DNA from: Gemmobacter lanyuensis
GTDB lineage: Bacteria > Pseudomonadota > Alphaproteobacteria > Rhodobacterales > Rhodobacteraceae
Reading direction: 5' to 3'
DNA length: 64,000 nt
Assembly (NCBI RefSeq): GCF_014652355.1
Contig: NZ_BMYQ01000001.1
Span: 866,180 to 930,179 of the forward strand
Shown here piece after piece: positions 25,702 through 33,377 of the stretch (its first letter is position 1; the number at the start of each line of letters is the position of its first letter). Under the pieces are notes generated by a model, which worked only from the letters and a program-made list of their open reading frames with translations, did not search any database and had not been told where the DNA came from. Both the position numbers and the translations under genes were made by a program.

Positions 25702-26655
25702 ATGCCTCTTCGTTTCAGCCTGCGCCAACTGGAATATCTGGTCGCCGTGGGCGAGGCCGGGTCGATTGCGCAGGCGGCGGAGCGGGTCAATGTCTCTTCG
25801 CCCTCGATCTCGGCCGCGATTTCGCAACTGGAGGAGGCCTTTGGCCTGCCCCTTTTCGTGCGCCGCCACGCCCATGGGCTGTCGCTGACGCAGGGGGGGA
25901 AGCAGTTTGTCGAACAGGCCAAGCTGGTGCTGGCCGAGGCCGCGCGACTGAATGACCTGGCCAATACCATCACCGGAAAGGTGCGTGGTCCGCTGAACGT
26001 GGGCTGCCTTTTGACCTTCGCGCAGGTCGTCTTGCCGCAGTTGCGGCGCAGCTTTGTCGATGCCCATCCCGAGGTCGACTTCCATCAGTTCGAGCGGAAC
26101 CAATCGGAGATCTTTGAGGGGCTGCGGAACGCCGCGCTGGACCTTGCACTGAGCTATGAGATGAATATCCCAGCGGATCTGGAGTTCGTGCCGCTGGCGA
26201 GCCTGCCGCCCTATGCCGTCCTGCCAGAGGCGCATCCGCTGGCCCATCTGCCGGCGGTGTCGGCGGCAGAGCTGGCGGATCACCCGATGATCCTGCTCGA
26301 TCTGCCGATTTCGGTTGATTATTTCATGTCCTTCTTCACTGGCCTTGGGCTGCGGCCTCGCATTGCCGAGCGCACGCGCGACATGGCGGTGATGCAAAGC
26401 CTCGTCGGTCAGGGCTTTGGCTATTCCATCGCCAATATCCGCCCCTGGAGCGACCGCAGCCCCGATGGCGCGCGGCTGCGCTATGTGCCGCTGAGGGGGC
26501 CGGTGCGGCCGATGCGGCTGGGGTTGGTTCTGTCCGAGGGGGCGCGGGCGTCACAGACGGTGCGGGCCTTTGTGGACCATTGTCAGGCGGCAGTCGCGCC
26601 CGAGGGGACGCAAGGGGTGAAGCTGCGGATCGACAGGCCGCCGCGGGACTTCTGA
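25702..26655 (+). CDS. LysR family transcriptional regulator
   Basis: This 317-residue regulator has the N-terminal winged helix-turn-helix (L-R-Q-L-E-Y-L-V-A-V-G-E-A-G-S-I-A-Q-A-A, residues 5-24, then S-S-P-S-I-S-A-A-I-S-Q-L-E) and a periplasmic-binding-protein-like effector domain from about residue 90. The ATG at 25702 fits the family start; the frame also allows a GTG at 25684. No clear ribosome binding site is seen for either. It is the last gene of the Rieske-flavin-RidA-DUF1028 series on the same strand, so it probably controls that operon in response to its substrate, perhaps through the inverted repeats at 21697-21736. Confidence 0.92.
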   Translation: MPLRFSLRQLEYLVAVGEAGSIAQAAERVNVSSPSISAAISQLEEAFGLPLFVRRHAHGLSLTQGGKQFVEQAKLVLAEAARLNDLANTITGKVRGPLNVGCLLTFAQVVLPQLRRSFVDAHPEVDFHQFERNQSEIFEGLRNAALDLALSYEMNIPADLEFVPLASLPPYAVLPEAHPLAHLPAVSAAELADHPMILLDLPISVDYFMSFFTGLGLRPRIAERTRDMAVMQSLVGQGFGYSIANIRPWSDRSPDGARLRYVPLRGPVRPMRLGLVLSEGARASQTVRAFVDHCQAAVAPEGTQGVKLRIDRPPRDF

Positions 26656-26657
26656 CC

Positions 26658-27326
26658 TTATGGCATTGGACTGACGCCGATCACCGGCAGATGCAGGTGC
26701 AGAAGGCCGATCCAGACCCCCGCCGCCAGTGCGATGCGCCAGAGCGCGGGGCGGTAGCAATGCCAATTGCCATGGAACGGCAGGTTCGAGGTGCCCGAGG
26801 CACGGGTGATCCACAGCCCCTCGCCCCAGAGGCGGCGGTTGCGGCGATCGATCATCCGCATCCCCAGCACGGCATAAAGCGCGAAAAGGCCAAAGAGCAT
26901 CACATGCGCCAGATCGCCATTGACCAGAAGATGCACGCCGGACCAGATCAGCAGCGCCCAGAGCAGCGGATGGCGCACCACGCCTGCGATGCCCGGGCGG
27001 GCCGGATCAAACCCCGTGGCGCGGCCCCCGAAGGAGAGCGGATTAGGCGCCCCCAGCGCCAGCACGATCAGAGTGGCCGCCACCGGCATGGCCAGATTGG
27101 CAAGCCAGCGCATCCAGAGCGTCTGGTCCCAGATCACCACGAACGGGGCGCGGCCTGCCGCGCCGATCACCCAGACCAGCAGCAGCAAGGACAGCCCGCC
27201 ATAGGCCATGCCGTAGCCCGCCCGCCCCAGTCGTGCGACCAGCGCCCCCTTCAGCCCGGGGCGCGAGGGCAGGATATGGCTGCCCAGAAACGCCGCCAGT
27301 GCCAGCCCGAATTCCAGCCAGTCCAT
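26658..27326 (-). CDS. nnrU: NnrU family membrane protein
   Basis: This 222-residue inner-membrane protein has about six hydrophobic segments. The family signature around R-H-P-L-L-W-A-L-L-I-W-S-G-V-H (residues 114-128) is clear, and this region resembles isoprenylcysteine methyltransferase-like folds. NnrU is linked to expression of nitrite and nitric oxide reductases in Rhodobacter and relatives; the mechanism is not known. The start at 27326 has a perfect AAGAAGGAG upstream, whereas the frame extends to 27572 through non-coding sequence. It is the only denitrification-linked gene I see here, and it diverges from a CbiX-like gene. Confidence 0.85.
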   Translation of the reverse strand: MDWLEFGLALAAFLGSHILPSRPGLKGALVARLGRAGYGMAYGGLSLLLLVWVIGAAGRAPFVVIWDQTLWMRWLANLAMPVAATLIVLALGAPNPLSFGGRATGFDPARPGIAGVVRHPLLWALLIWSGVHLLVNGDLAHVMLFGLFALYAVLGMRMIDRRNRRLWGEGLWITRASGTSNLPFHGNWHCYRPALWRIALAAGVWIGLLHLHLPVIGVSPMP

Positions 27327-27420
27327 CCGCTGCTCCTTCTTTACGGGCAGGCTATCGCTGCGGCGGGGGGTGGACAAGCGCCGACCCCGCCCTATCCTGC
27401 CCGGTGCGACGGAGAGCCTC

Positions 27421-28113
27421 ATGCACAGCACACCGACCCCTTCGGCCATTCTGGTGGCCCACGGATCCCCCGCCGACCCGGTTCCGCAACAGGCCTGGAT
27501 GCAGGCACTGGCGGTGCGGGTGCGGTTCTGGCTTGGCCCCGGCTGGCAGGTGCGCGGCACGACGCTGGCCATGCCCGGCGCGCTGGAGGCAGCGGTGGCA
27601 GCCCTGCCCGGCGCGTTGATCTATCCATTCTTCATGGCCGAAGGGTTCTTCACCCGCCGTCAGTTGCCCAAGCGGCTGGCCGAGGCAGGGGTCAGCGCGC
27701 CGCGACAATTGCCCGCCTTCGGGCATGATCCGGGGATGCCCGCGCTGCTTGCCCGCGTGGTCCGCGACGCCGGATTGACCGATGGTGCGACAGTGGTCTT
27801 GGCCGCGCATGGCAGCCAGGTTTCGCGCGCCTCGGCCACCATCACCGAGGAAATGGCCGAGCATCTGCGCCGCGACACCGGGATGACGGTCCGCACCGGC
27901 TATGTCGAGGAAGACCCCTTCCTGCAGGACGCCGCGCGGGGCATCGCGGGGCCATCGCTCTGCCTGCCCTTCTTTGCCACCCGCGCGGGCCACGTGGCCG
28001 AGGACGTTCCCGCCGCGCTGGCGGAAGCGGGTTTCACCGGCAAACTGCTGCCCGCCATCGGGGAACATGCCGATGCCGCGCGGCTGATCGCCGCGGCGCT
28101 GCAACGCGCCTGA
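27421..28113 (+). CDS. CbiX/sirohydrochlorin chelatase-like protein
   Basis: This 230-residue cytosolic protein has two similar halves, each beginning with the A-H-G-S motif of the CbiX/SirB chelatase family: V-A-H-G-S-P-A-D-P near residue 13 and A-A-H-G-S-Q-V near residue 143. These enzymes insert cobalt or iron into sirohydrochlorin. In this divergent subfamily the metal and substrate are not clear. The ATG at 27421 is favoured over an in-frame start at 27370. It diverges from nnrU and converges with mog, so the context (nitrite/NO metabolism, molybdenum cofactor) would fit siroheme supply, but that is inference. Confidence 0.75.
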   Translation: MHSTPTPSAILVAHGSPADPVPQQAWMQALAVRVRFWLGPGWQVRGTTLAMPGALEAAVAALPGALIYPFFMAEGFFTRRQLPKRLAEAGVSAPRQLPAFGHDPGMPALLARVVRDAGLTDGATVVLAAHGSQVSRASATITEEMAEHLRRDTGMTVRTGYVEEDPFLQDAARGIAGPSLCLPFFATRAGHVAEDVPAALAEAGFTGKLLPAIGEHADAARLIAAALQRA

Positions 28114-28119
28114 CCGGGA

Positions 28120-28647
28120 TCACGCCTTGGGGCGGAAGGCCTTGCAAATGGCCGGGTCGGTTTCGATCCGCCCCCCGCCCATCAGATCAAGACAATAGGG
28201 CACCGCCGGAAAGACCGCATCCAGACAGGTGTCAATCGCCGTGGGCTTGCCCGGCAGGGTGATGATCAGCGTCTTGCCCCGCGTCCCTGCCCCCTGCCGC
28301 GACAGGATCGCGGTCGGCACCTCGCGCAGCGAGACCGCGCGCATCAGTTCACCAAAGCCGGGGAAATGACGCTCGACCACGTCATCCATCGCCTCGGGCG
28401 TCAGATCGCGCGGGCTGGGTCCGGTGCCCCCGGTGGCCAGAATCAGATCGGCGCCACCGTCATCGGCCCAGCGGCGGAAGGCGCCCGCCACGATCTCGCG
28501 CCCGTCGGGGATGATCTCGCGGTGAACTTCGACCGGGCTGGTAATGGCGCGGCGAAGCCAGGCCTCGATCGCGGGACCGCCGCGGTCTTCGTAAACGCCT
28601 TGCGAGGCGCGGTCAGAGACGGTCAGAACAGCGATGCGCGCGGTCAT
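28120..28647 (-). CDS. mog: Molybdopterin adenylyltransferase / MoaB-Mog family
   Basis: This 175-residue enzyme of molybdenum cofactor synthesis adenylates molybdopterin before metal insertion. It has the MoCF domain features V-S-D-R-A-S-Q-G near the N-terminus, L-I-L-A-T-G-G-T-G-P-S-P-R-D (about residues 75-88) and L-P-G-K-P-T-A (about 140). The start at 28647 overlaps the stop of the upstream DUF2478 gene by four bases, showing translational coupling. The partner enzymes moaC and moeA are at 46.8-48.5 kb. Confidence 0.92.
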   Translation of the reverse strand: MTARIAVLTVSDRASQGVYEDRGGPAIEAWLRRAITSPVEVHREIIPDGREIVAGAFRRWADDGGADLILATGGTGPSPRDLTPEAMDDVVERHFPGFGELMRAVSLREVPTAILSRQGAGTRGKTLIITLPGKPTAIDTCLDAVFPAVPYCLDLMGGGRIETDPAICKAFRPKA

Positions 28648-29147
28648 TCTGCCCCCTCGGCCATGGCGGCCAGAACCCAATCTTCAGCCCCGTCCACTGG
28701 CACTTCCTGCGCCAGATCGCCCGCAAAATCAAAGAACGCCTGCCGGTTCATGGTATTGATGCCGATCAGCACGGGGATGCCCGCGCCCGCAGCCTCGGCC
28801 AGCAACTGACGGAACCCGCGGCCTTCGGATTCGTGCTTGCCGAATTTGTTGATGATCACAAGCCGCGCGCCCTCCATCCGGCGTGCAACCTCCATCACCG
28901 CCACCTCAAGCGCGCCGGCATCGAGCCTGCAGCCCGAAGACGCAGCACCAAGGTTCTGGCTGATCCGCACCACTGGACCATCGGGCAGCACCTGCAGGTC
29001 CATGTCGCAGTGCTGCGGGTCGCAGCCGGTGTTCGACTGCACCGCCCCCGCCACGGGCAAACCCCGTTCGATCAGACGCTGCGCCAGACCCGCCAAAAGC
29101 TGATCTGTTGCGCCCCTTTCGGGCTGAAACACATATCCGATCTGCAT
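28644..29147 (-). CDS. DUF2478 family protein, probably molybdenum-linked NTP-binding protein
   Basis: This 167-residue cytosolic protein matches DUF2478, which commonly sits with molybdate transport or molybdenum cofactor genes and is thought to bind nucleotide. It begins M-Q-I-G-Y-V-F-Q-P-E-R-G and contains I-I-N-K-F-G-K-H-E-S-E-G-R-G (about residues 105-118), a family feature. Its ATG overlap with mog makes the molybdenum link stronger here. The start at 29147 has GCGGAGGCAG upstream. Three cysteines around residues 40-75 could bind metal; that is inference. Confidence 0.8.
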   Translation of the reverse strand: MQIGYVFQPERGATDQLLAGLAQRLIERGLPVAGAVQSNTGCDPQHCDMDLQVLPDGPVVRISQNLGAASSGCRLDAGALEVAVMEVARRMEGARLVIINKFGKHESEGRGFRQLLAEAAGAGIPVLIGINTMNRQAFFDFAGDLAQEVPVDGAEDWVLAAMAEGAE

Positions 29148-29243
29148 GCTGCCTCCGCTTTGCGGACACCATGGCGCGAAGTGGCGGCGGGGGCAACGGG
29201 CCATTAGCCCCCTGCCCCCGCTGTGGCGCCGGGTCGCAGGCGA

Positions 29244-30251
29244 TCAGCCCAGCGGGATAAGGTCGCGCGACGAAAGGCTCAGCTCCACATCCGTGCCGAT
29301 GGCGGGCGGCGGAACATCGGGGCGGTTGAAGGTATCCAGCGACACGCGCGCCCCCGCGGCATCTGCTGTCAGGCGAATGACGGAGCCGAGGAAATGCACC
29401 TCGCTGATGCGGGCGGGCAGCACGATGTCGGTGCCGGGCGCCCGGCCCAGATGCAGCGCCTCGGGCCGGGCCGCGAAATCGCGGCCTGCGCCCAACTGCA
29501 CCCCGGCAAGATTACCGGCCCCATCGGTCGAGAACACATTCAGTTGCCCCACGAAATGCGCGACAAAGCGGGTCGAGGGGCGGTTATAGATCTCGAACGG
29601 GGTGCCGACCTGATCGGCGATGCCGCCATTCATCACGACGATGCGGTCCGAAATCGACAGCGCCTCTTCCTGATCATGGGTCACGAAGATGGTGGTGATG
29701 CCCAGCTCGCGCTGAATGGCGCGGATTTCATTGCGCAGCGAGACACGCACCTTCGCATCCAGCGCCGAAAGCGGTTCGTCCAGCAGTAGGACCTGCGGTT
29801 TGGGCGCAAGCGCGCGGGCCAGCGCGACACGCTGCTGCTGCCCGCCCGAAAGCTGGAACGGATAGCGACCGCCCAGATCGGGAAGCCCGATCAGGGCCAG
29901 CATCTCGGCCACGCGGCGGTCGATCTCGGCCCGCGGGGCGCCCTTGATCTTCAGGCCAAAGCCCACATTTTCCGCCACCGTCAGGTTCGGGAACAGCGCA
30001 TAGGCCTGAAACACCATGCCGATATTGCGCTGGTTGGGACGCTTGCCCACCAGATCGGTGCCGCCGATGCGGATCGCGCCAGAAGAGGGGTTTTCAAACC
30101 CCGCCACCATCCGAAGCACCGTGGTCTTGCCGCAGCCCGACGGCCCCAGCAACGAGATGAATTCGCCCTTGTCCACGTCAAGGTTGAAATCCTTGACCAC
30201 ACGGTTCGCACCGAAGGACTTTTCCAGATGAGAGATTTCAAGAAAGGCCAT
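29244..30251 (-). CDS. ABC importer ATPase, PotA/FbpC type
   Basis: This 335-residue ATPase powers the importer encoded with it. Walker A is G-P-S-G-C-G-K-T-T (about residues 36-44), the signature is L-S-G-G-Q-Q-Q-R, and Walker B is V-L-L-L-D-E-P-L-S-A-L-D followed by the switch histidine in F-V-T-H-D-Q-E-E-A. A C-terminal TOBE regulatory domain follows. The start overlaps the permease stop by one base. The type fits polyamine, ferric iron or phosphonate uptake. Confidence 0.92.
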   Translation of the reverse strand: MAFLEISHLEKSFGANRVVKDFNLDVDKGEFISLLGPSGCGKTTVLRMVAGFENPSSGAIRIGGTDLVGKRPNQRNIGMVFQAYALFPNLTVAENVGFGLKIKGAPRAEIDRRVAEMLALIGLPDLGGRYPFQLSGGQQQRVALARALAPKPQVLLLDEPLSALDAKVRVSLRNEIRAIQRELGITTIFVTHDQEEALSISDRIVVMNGGIADQVGTPFEIYNRPSTRFVAHFVGQLNVFSTDGAGNLAGVQLGAGRDFAARPEALHLGRAPGTDIVLPARISEVHFLGSVIRLTADAAGARVSLDTFNRPDVPPPAIGTDVELSLSSRDLIPLG

Positions 30252-31042
30252 CAGTTCTGCGCCCTCGTATGTTTCGAAAACCGGGTGACAAGCTGGATGA
30301 GCCCCATGCAGGCCCAGGTGATCCCGAAGGAGATCACCGCGAGCGCGAAGGGTTCATAGGGTTTGTTGGCGCCAATGCGCTGAAGATAGGGGCCGAAGGC
30401 CGGACGGTCGAGCAGCGCCGCCAGCGTGAATTCCCCGATCACGATGGCAAAGGTCAGGAAAGCCCCCGACAGCACCGCCACCAGCACATTCGGCAGGATG
30501 ATGCGGCCAAGGATCGTTCCCCACCCTGCCCCAAGGCTTTGGGCGGCTTCGGTCAGTGTGGCCACATCGATGGTCCGCAAGCCGGTATCGACGGCGCGAT
30601 ACATGTAAGGCAGCGCCAGCACGGTATATCCAAAGGCGAGCAAGATATTGGTGCCCATGACCGACCCGGTCATCGGCAGCCAGCTTGAGGTATTGTAAAG
30701 CCGGATATAGCCAAAGACGATCACGATGGCCGGGATGACAAGCGGCAGCAGGGTGATGAATTCCACATAGGGCCGCGCCCAGGGCATCTTGAGCCGCACC
30801 CAGAACGCCGTCGGAACCACGATCAGCACCCCGATCACGATCGTCACCAGCGCCATCAGCACCGAATAGCCGAAGGTCGCCTGAAACTCCGGGTCGCCGA
30901 TGACCTTGGCATAGGCGTCAAGGCTATAGACCCCCCGCCGCGCCTTGAGCGAAAACTCCACCAGTCCGGTGAGCGGAATGAAGAAGTAAAGCAGGCCAAA
31001 GACCAGCGCGGCCCAGCCGAAAAGACGTGCAATCGGGTTCAT
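30251..31042 (-). CDS. ABC importer permease, PotC-like
   Basis: This 263-residue inner-membrane subunit has six hydrophobic helices and the EAA loop (E-A-A-Q-S-L-G-A-G-W-G-T-I-L-G-R-I-I-L-P, about residues 160-180). The ATG at 31042 is chosen because it overlaps the stop of the upstream permease by four bases; a GTG at 31051 is also in frame. It pairs with the next permease to form the channel. Confidence 0.9.
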   Translation of the reverse strand: MNPIARLFGWAALVFGLLYFFIPLTGLVEFSLKARRGVYSLDAYAKVIGDPEFQATFGYSVLMALVTIVIGVLIVVPTAFWVRLKMPWARPYVEFITLLPLVIPAIVIVFGYIRLYNTSSWLPMTGSVMGTNILLAFGYTVLALPYMYRAVDTGLRTIDVATLTEAAQSLGAGWGTILGRIILPNVLVAVLSGAFLTFAIVIGEFTLAALLDRPAFGPYLQRIGANKPYEPFALAVISFGITWACMGLIQLVTRFSKHTRAQN

Positions 31043-31926
31043 TTCAGCCACCGTTCCGCGCGGATACGCAGCCAGATGTAGATCAGATTGGCAATCGCGG
31101 TGACCACGATCATGCCGAAGGCCATGGCATAGCCGAGATTGGGGTTCCCCAGCACATCACCGCGGATCTGGGCATAGAGCTGGATCGGCACGATGTTTAG
31201 CGACGACCCGGTCAGCGCAATGGCGGTCGCGACAGCGCCGAAGGCATTGGCAAAGAGAAGCGCGAAAGTCCCCAGAAGCGACGGAAACAGGATCGGCAGC
31301 GCGATCATGCGCCAGTATTGCGTGCCGGTGGCGCCCAGAACCTCGGCCGCCTCGCGCCATTCACGGCGCAGCCCCTCAAGCGCGGGGGTGATGATCAGGA
31401 TCATCAGGGGGATCTGGAAGAACAGATAGGTGATCGTCAGCCCCCAGAAGGACAGGATGTTGAAGCCCAGATCCCGCTGCAGCACGATGCCAAAGTTGTT
31501 CCGCAGGAAAACCGTCACCAGACCCACTGGCCCGAAGGTGGCTAGAAAGGCAAAGGCCAACGGCACGCCCGCGAAGTTCGACGCCACGCCAGAAAAGGTC
31601 ATCAGCGGCGCCTTGATCCAGCGCGGCACGGCGCCGAAGGTCACCGCCGCGGCCATGGCAAAGCCGATCAGACACCCCAAAGCGGCCGAGGCGACGGAAA
31701 TCTTCACAGAGATCCAATAGCTTGACGGGATGGTCCCCGTATTCAGATCCCGAATGTTCTGCAGCGTGAAGGCCCCGCTGCGATCCTGAAAGGCCCCGAT
31801 CACGATATGGGCCGTGGGCAGGATCAGGAACAGCGTCACGAAAATCAGGAATGGCAGGATGCCCAGCCACGTCAGCGGCAGGCGCCGCGGCGGTCTGGTA
31901 CCGGGGGCGGGGGTCGCAGGGGTCAT
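31039..31926 (-). CDS. ABC importer permease, PotB-like
   Basis: This 295-residue inner-membrane subunit starts with a cytoplasmic basic segment and has about six to seven helices. The EAA loop is E-A-A-E-V-L-G-A-T-G-T-Q-Y-W-R near residue 200. It begins 85 bases after the binding-protein gene, with a stem-loop in between, and overlaps the second permease. Sequence type agrees with spermidine/putrescine or related importers. Confidence 0.9.
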   Translation of the reverse strand: MTPATPAPGTRPPRRLPLTWLGILPFLIFVTLFLILPTAHIVIGAFQDRSGAFTLQNIRDLNTGTIPSSYWISVKISVASAALGCLIGFAMAAAVTFGAVPRWIKAPLMTFSGVASNFAGVPLAFAFLATFGPVGLVTVFLRNNFGIVLQRDLGFNILSFWGLTITYLFFQIPLMILIITPALEGLRREWREAAEVLGATGTQYWRMIALPILFPSLLGTFALLFANAFGAVATAIALTGSSLNIVPIQLYAQIRGDVLGNPNLGYAMAFGMIVVTAIANLIYIWLRIRAERWLK

Positions 31927-31963
31927 GCGCGCGGGTCGTCCCTATCGTTATTATGATTGTTGA

Positions 31964-31992
31964 ACCCCGGCCCGCGCGTGGCAGGCCGGGGT
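31964..31992. terminator. Stem-loop between binding-protein and permease genes
   Basis: ACCCCGGCC and GGCCGGGGT form a 9-base stem with an 11-base loop, with no T-run. Such stem-loops after binding-protein genes usually keep the upstream message stable and lower permease expression, which fits the need for excess binding protein. Confidence 0.6.
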
Positions 31993-32011
31993 CGGTCAGT
32001 CTCAGGTCCGG

Positions 32012-33115
32012 TTACTGGACGTTGGCGCCCACGACCGCATCCCATCCCCCGGTGACGGCGGCCTTGTTGGCGTCGACCTCTTCCAGCGTCGGGAAATAGG
32101 CGGCCTCATAGCTTTCGGCCGGCGGCAGTTTCGACATGGCCTCGGCATCCAGCTTGCCCGCGGCCGACATCGCGTTGAAGCGGGCCGGGTGGCAATAGCC
32201 CTTCAGCCAGAGGTTCTGGCCTTCATCCGAATAGAGGTATTCCATCCACAGCTTCGCGGCGTTCGGGTGCGGCGCATAGGCGCTGATGCCCTGCACATAA
32301 ACCCCGGCCAGAACGCCCGACTTCGGCACCACGACCTCGACCGGCGGGTTGCCCGCCAGCTCATCGCGCCAGGCAAGGGCGTTATAGTCCCATGCGATGG
32401 CGATCGGGGTCGCGCCCTGGGCAATGGTGCCCGCCTTGGCGATGACCGGCACGAAGTTCCCGGCCTTGTTCATCTCGGCGAAATAGTCGAGCCCGGCCTT
32501 GCCAGCAGCCTCACCCGCGGCAGCGCCGGTCGAAAGGCCCGCGGCCAGAACCCCCAGAATCGCCTGGTTCGAGGCGCGCGGATCGCCTGCCAGCGCAACC
32601 TGACCGGCATATTCCGGCTTGAGCAGATCCGACCAGTCGGCCGGGGTATTGGCGACCAGATCCTTGTTCACGATGAAGGACATGACGCCGTAATAGTCGC
32701 CATACCAATAGCCTTCGGCATCCTTGATGCTCTCGGGGATCTCATCCCAGGTCGAAACCTTGTAGGGTTGCAGCAGCCCCTCGGCCTTCATCTGCGGACC
32801 GAAGGCCAGGCCCACGTCCACCACATCGGGGGCCTGCGGGCCCTTGTTGTCCTTGTTGGCCTTAATGGCCTCGACCTCATCGGCCGAACCGGCATCGGGG
32901 TTCAGCTCGTTCACGGCGATGTCGGGATACTTGGCCTTGAACCCGGCGATCACATCGCCGTAGCCACACCAGCTGTGCGGCAGCGCGATCACCGTCAGGT
33001 TGCCCTCGGCCTTGGCGGCCGCCTCGATCTCAGCCAGCGACTGCGCGCTGACCATGCCCGTCGAGGCGAGCAGCGCCGCAAGCGTCACGGCGACGGTGGA
33101 TTTCTTCATCGTCAT
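32012..33115 (-). CDS. ABC importer substrate-binding protein (PotD/AfuA-like)
   Basis: This periplasmic binding protein of about 367 residues has a Sec signal (M-K-K-S-T-V-A-V-T-L-A-A-L-L-A ... V-S-A). The mature part has the family-1 layout, with V-N-K-D-L-V ... W-S-D-L-L-K-P-E-Y-A-G-Q-V-A-L near residue 155 and a late Y-L-Y-S-D-E-G-Q. Three ATGs lie at 33121, 33115 and 33109; AAGGGAG abuts the first, so the second has the better spacing and I use it. The nearest enzyme, a putrescine-type aminotransferase, favours a polyamine or related amine as ligand, but iron and phosphonate cannot be excluded. Confidence 0.88.
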   Translation of the reverse strand: MTMKKSTVAVTLAALLASTGMVSAQSLAEIEAAAKAEGNLTVIALPHSWCGYGDVIAGFKAKYPDIAVNELNPDAGSADEVEAIKANKDNKGPQAPDVVDVGLAFGPQMKAEGLLQPYKVSTWDEIPESIKDAEGYWYGDYYGVMSFIVNKDLVANTPADWSDLLKPEYAGQVALAGDPRASNQAILGVLAAGLSTGAAAGEAAGKAGLDYFAEMNKAGNFVPVIAKAGTIAQGATPIAIAWDYNALAWRDELAGNPPVEVVVPKSGVLAGVYVQGISAYAPHPNAAKLWMEYLYSDEGQNLWLKGYCHPARFNAMSAAGKLDAEAMSKLPPAESYEAAYFPTLEEVDANKAAVTGGWDAVVGANVQ

Positions 33116-33314
33116 CTTCATCTCCCTTGGGCCACTTCGGCCCCGTTGGTGACTGAGGCGTCTTATTCTTGTCGTGCAACGGTTTCGTGCATCTTTCGTG
33201 ACACCAGAATGTAAGCGCGGATTTCGTGATGGCGCAACGACTCTGTCACGCTTTCGTTACGTTTTCTTCATCGAAACTTCACAGGAATGAATGGTTACAG
33301 CAGCGCGATGACAA

Positions 33315-33350
33315 AAAGAAAGCGGACGCAAATATTGCGCCCGCTTTTTT
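33315..33350 (-). terminator. Terminator after the omega-aminotransferase gene
   Basis: An 11-base stem (AGCGGACGCAA / TTGCGCCCGCT, one mismatch) with a 3-base loop is followed on the minus strand by TTCTTTTT. It separates the aminotransferase transcript from the ABC transporter genes on the same strand. Confidence 0.85.
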
Positions 33351-33377
33351 CTTCGTTTCGGTGCGGTTTGGCGCGAA

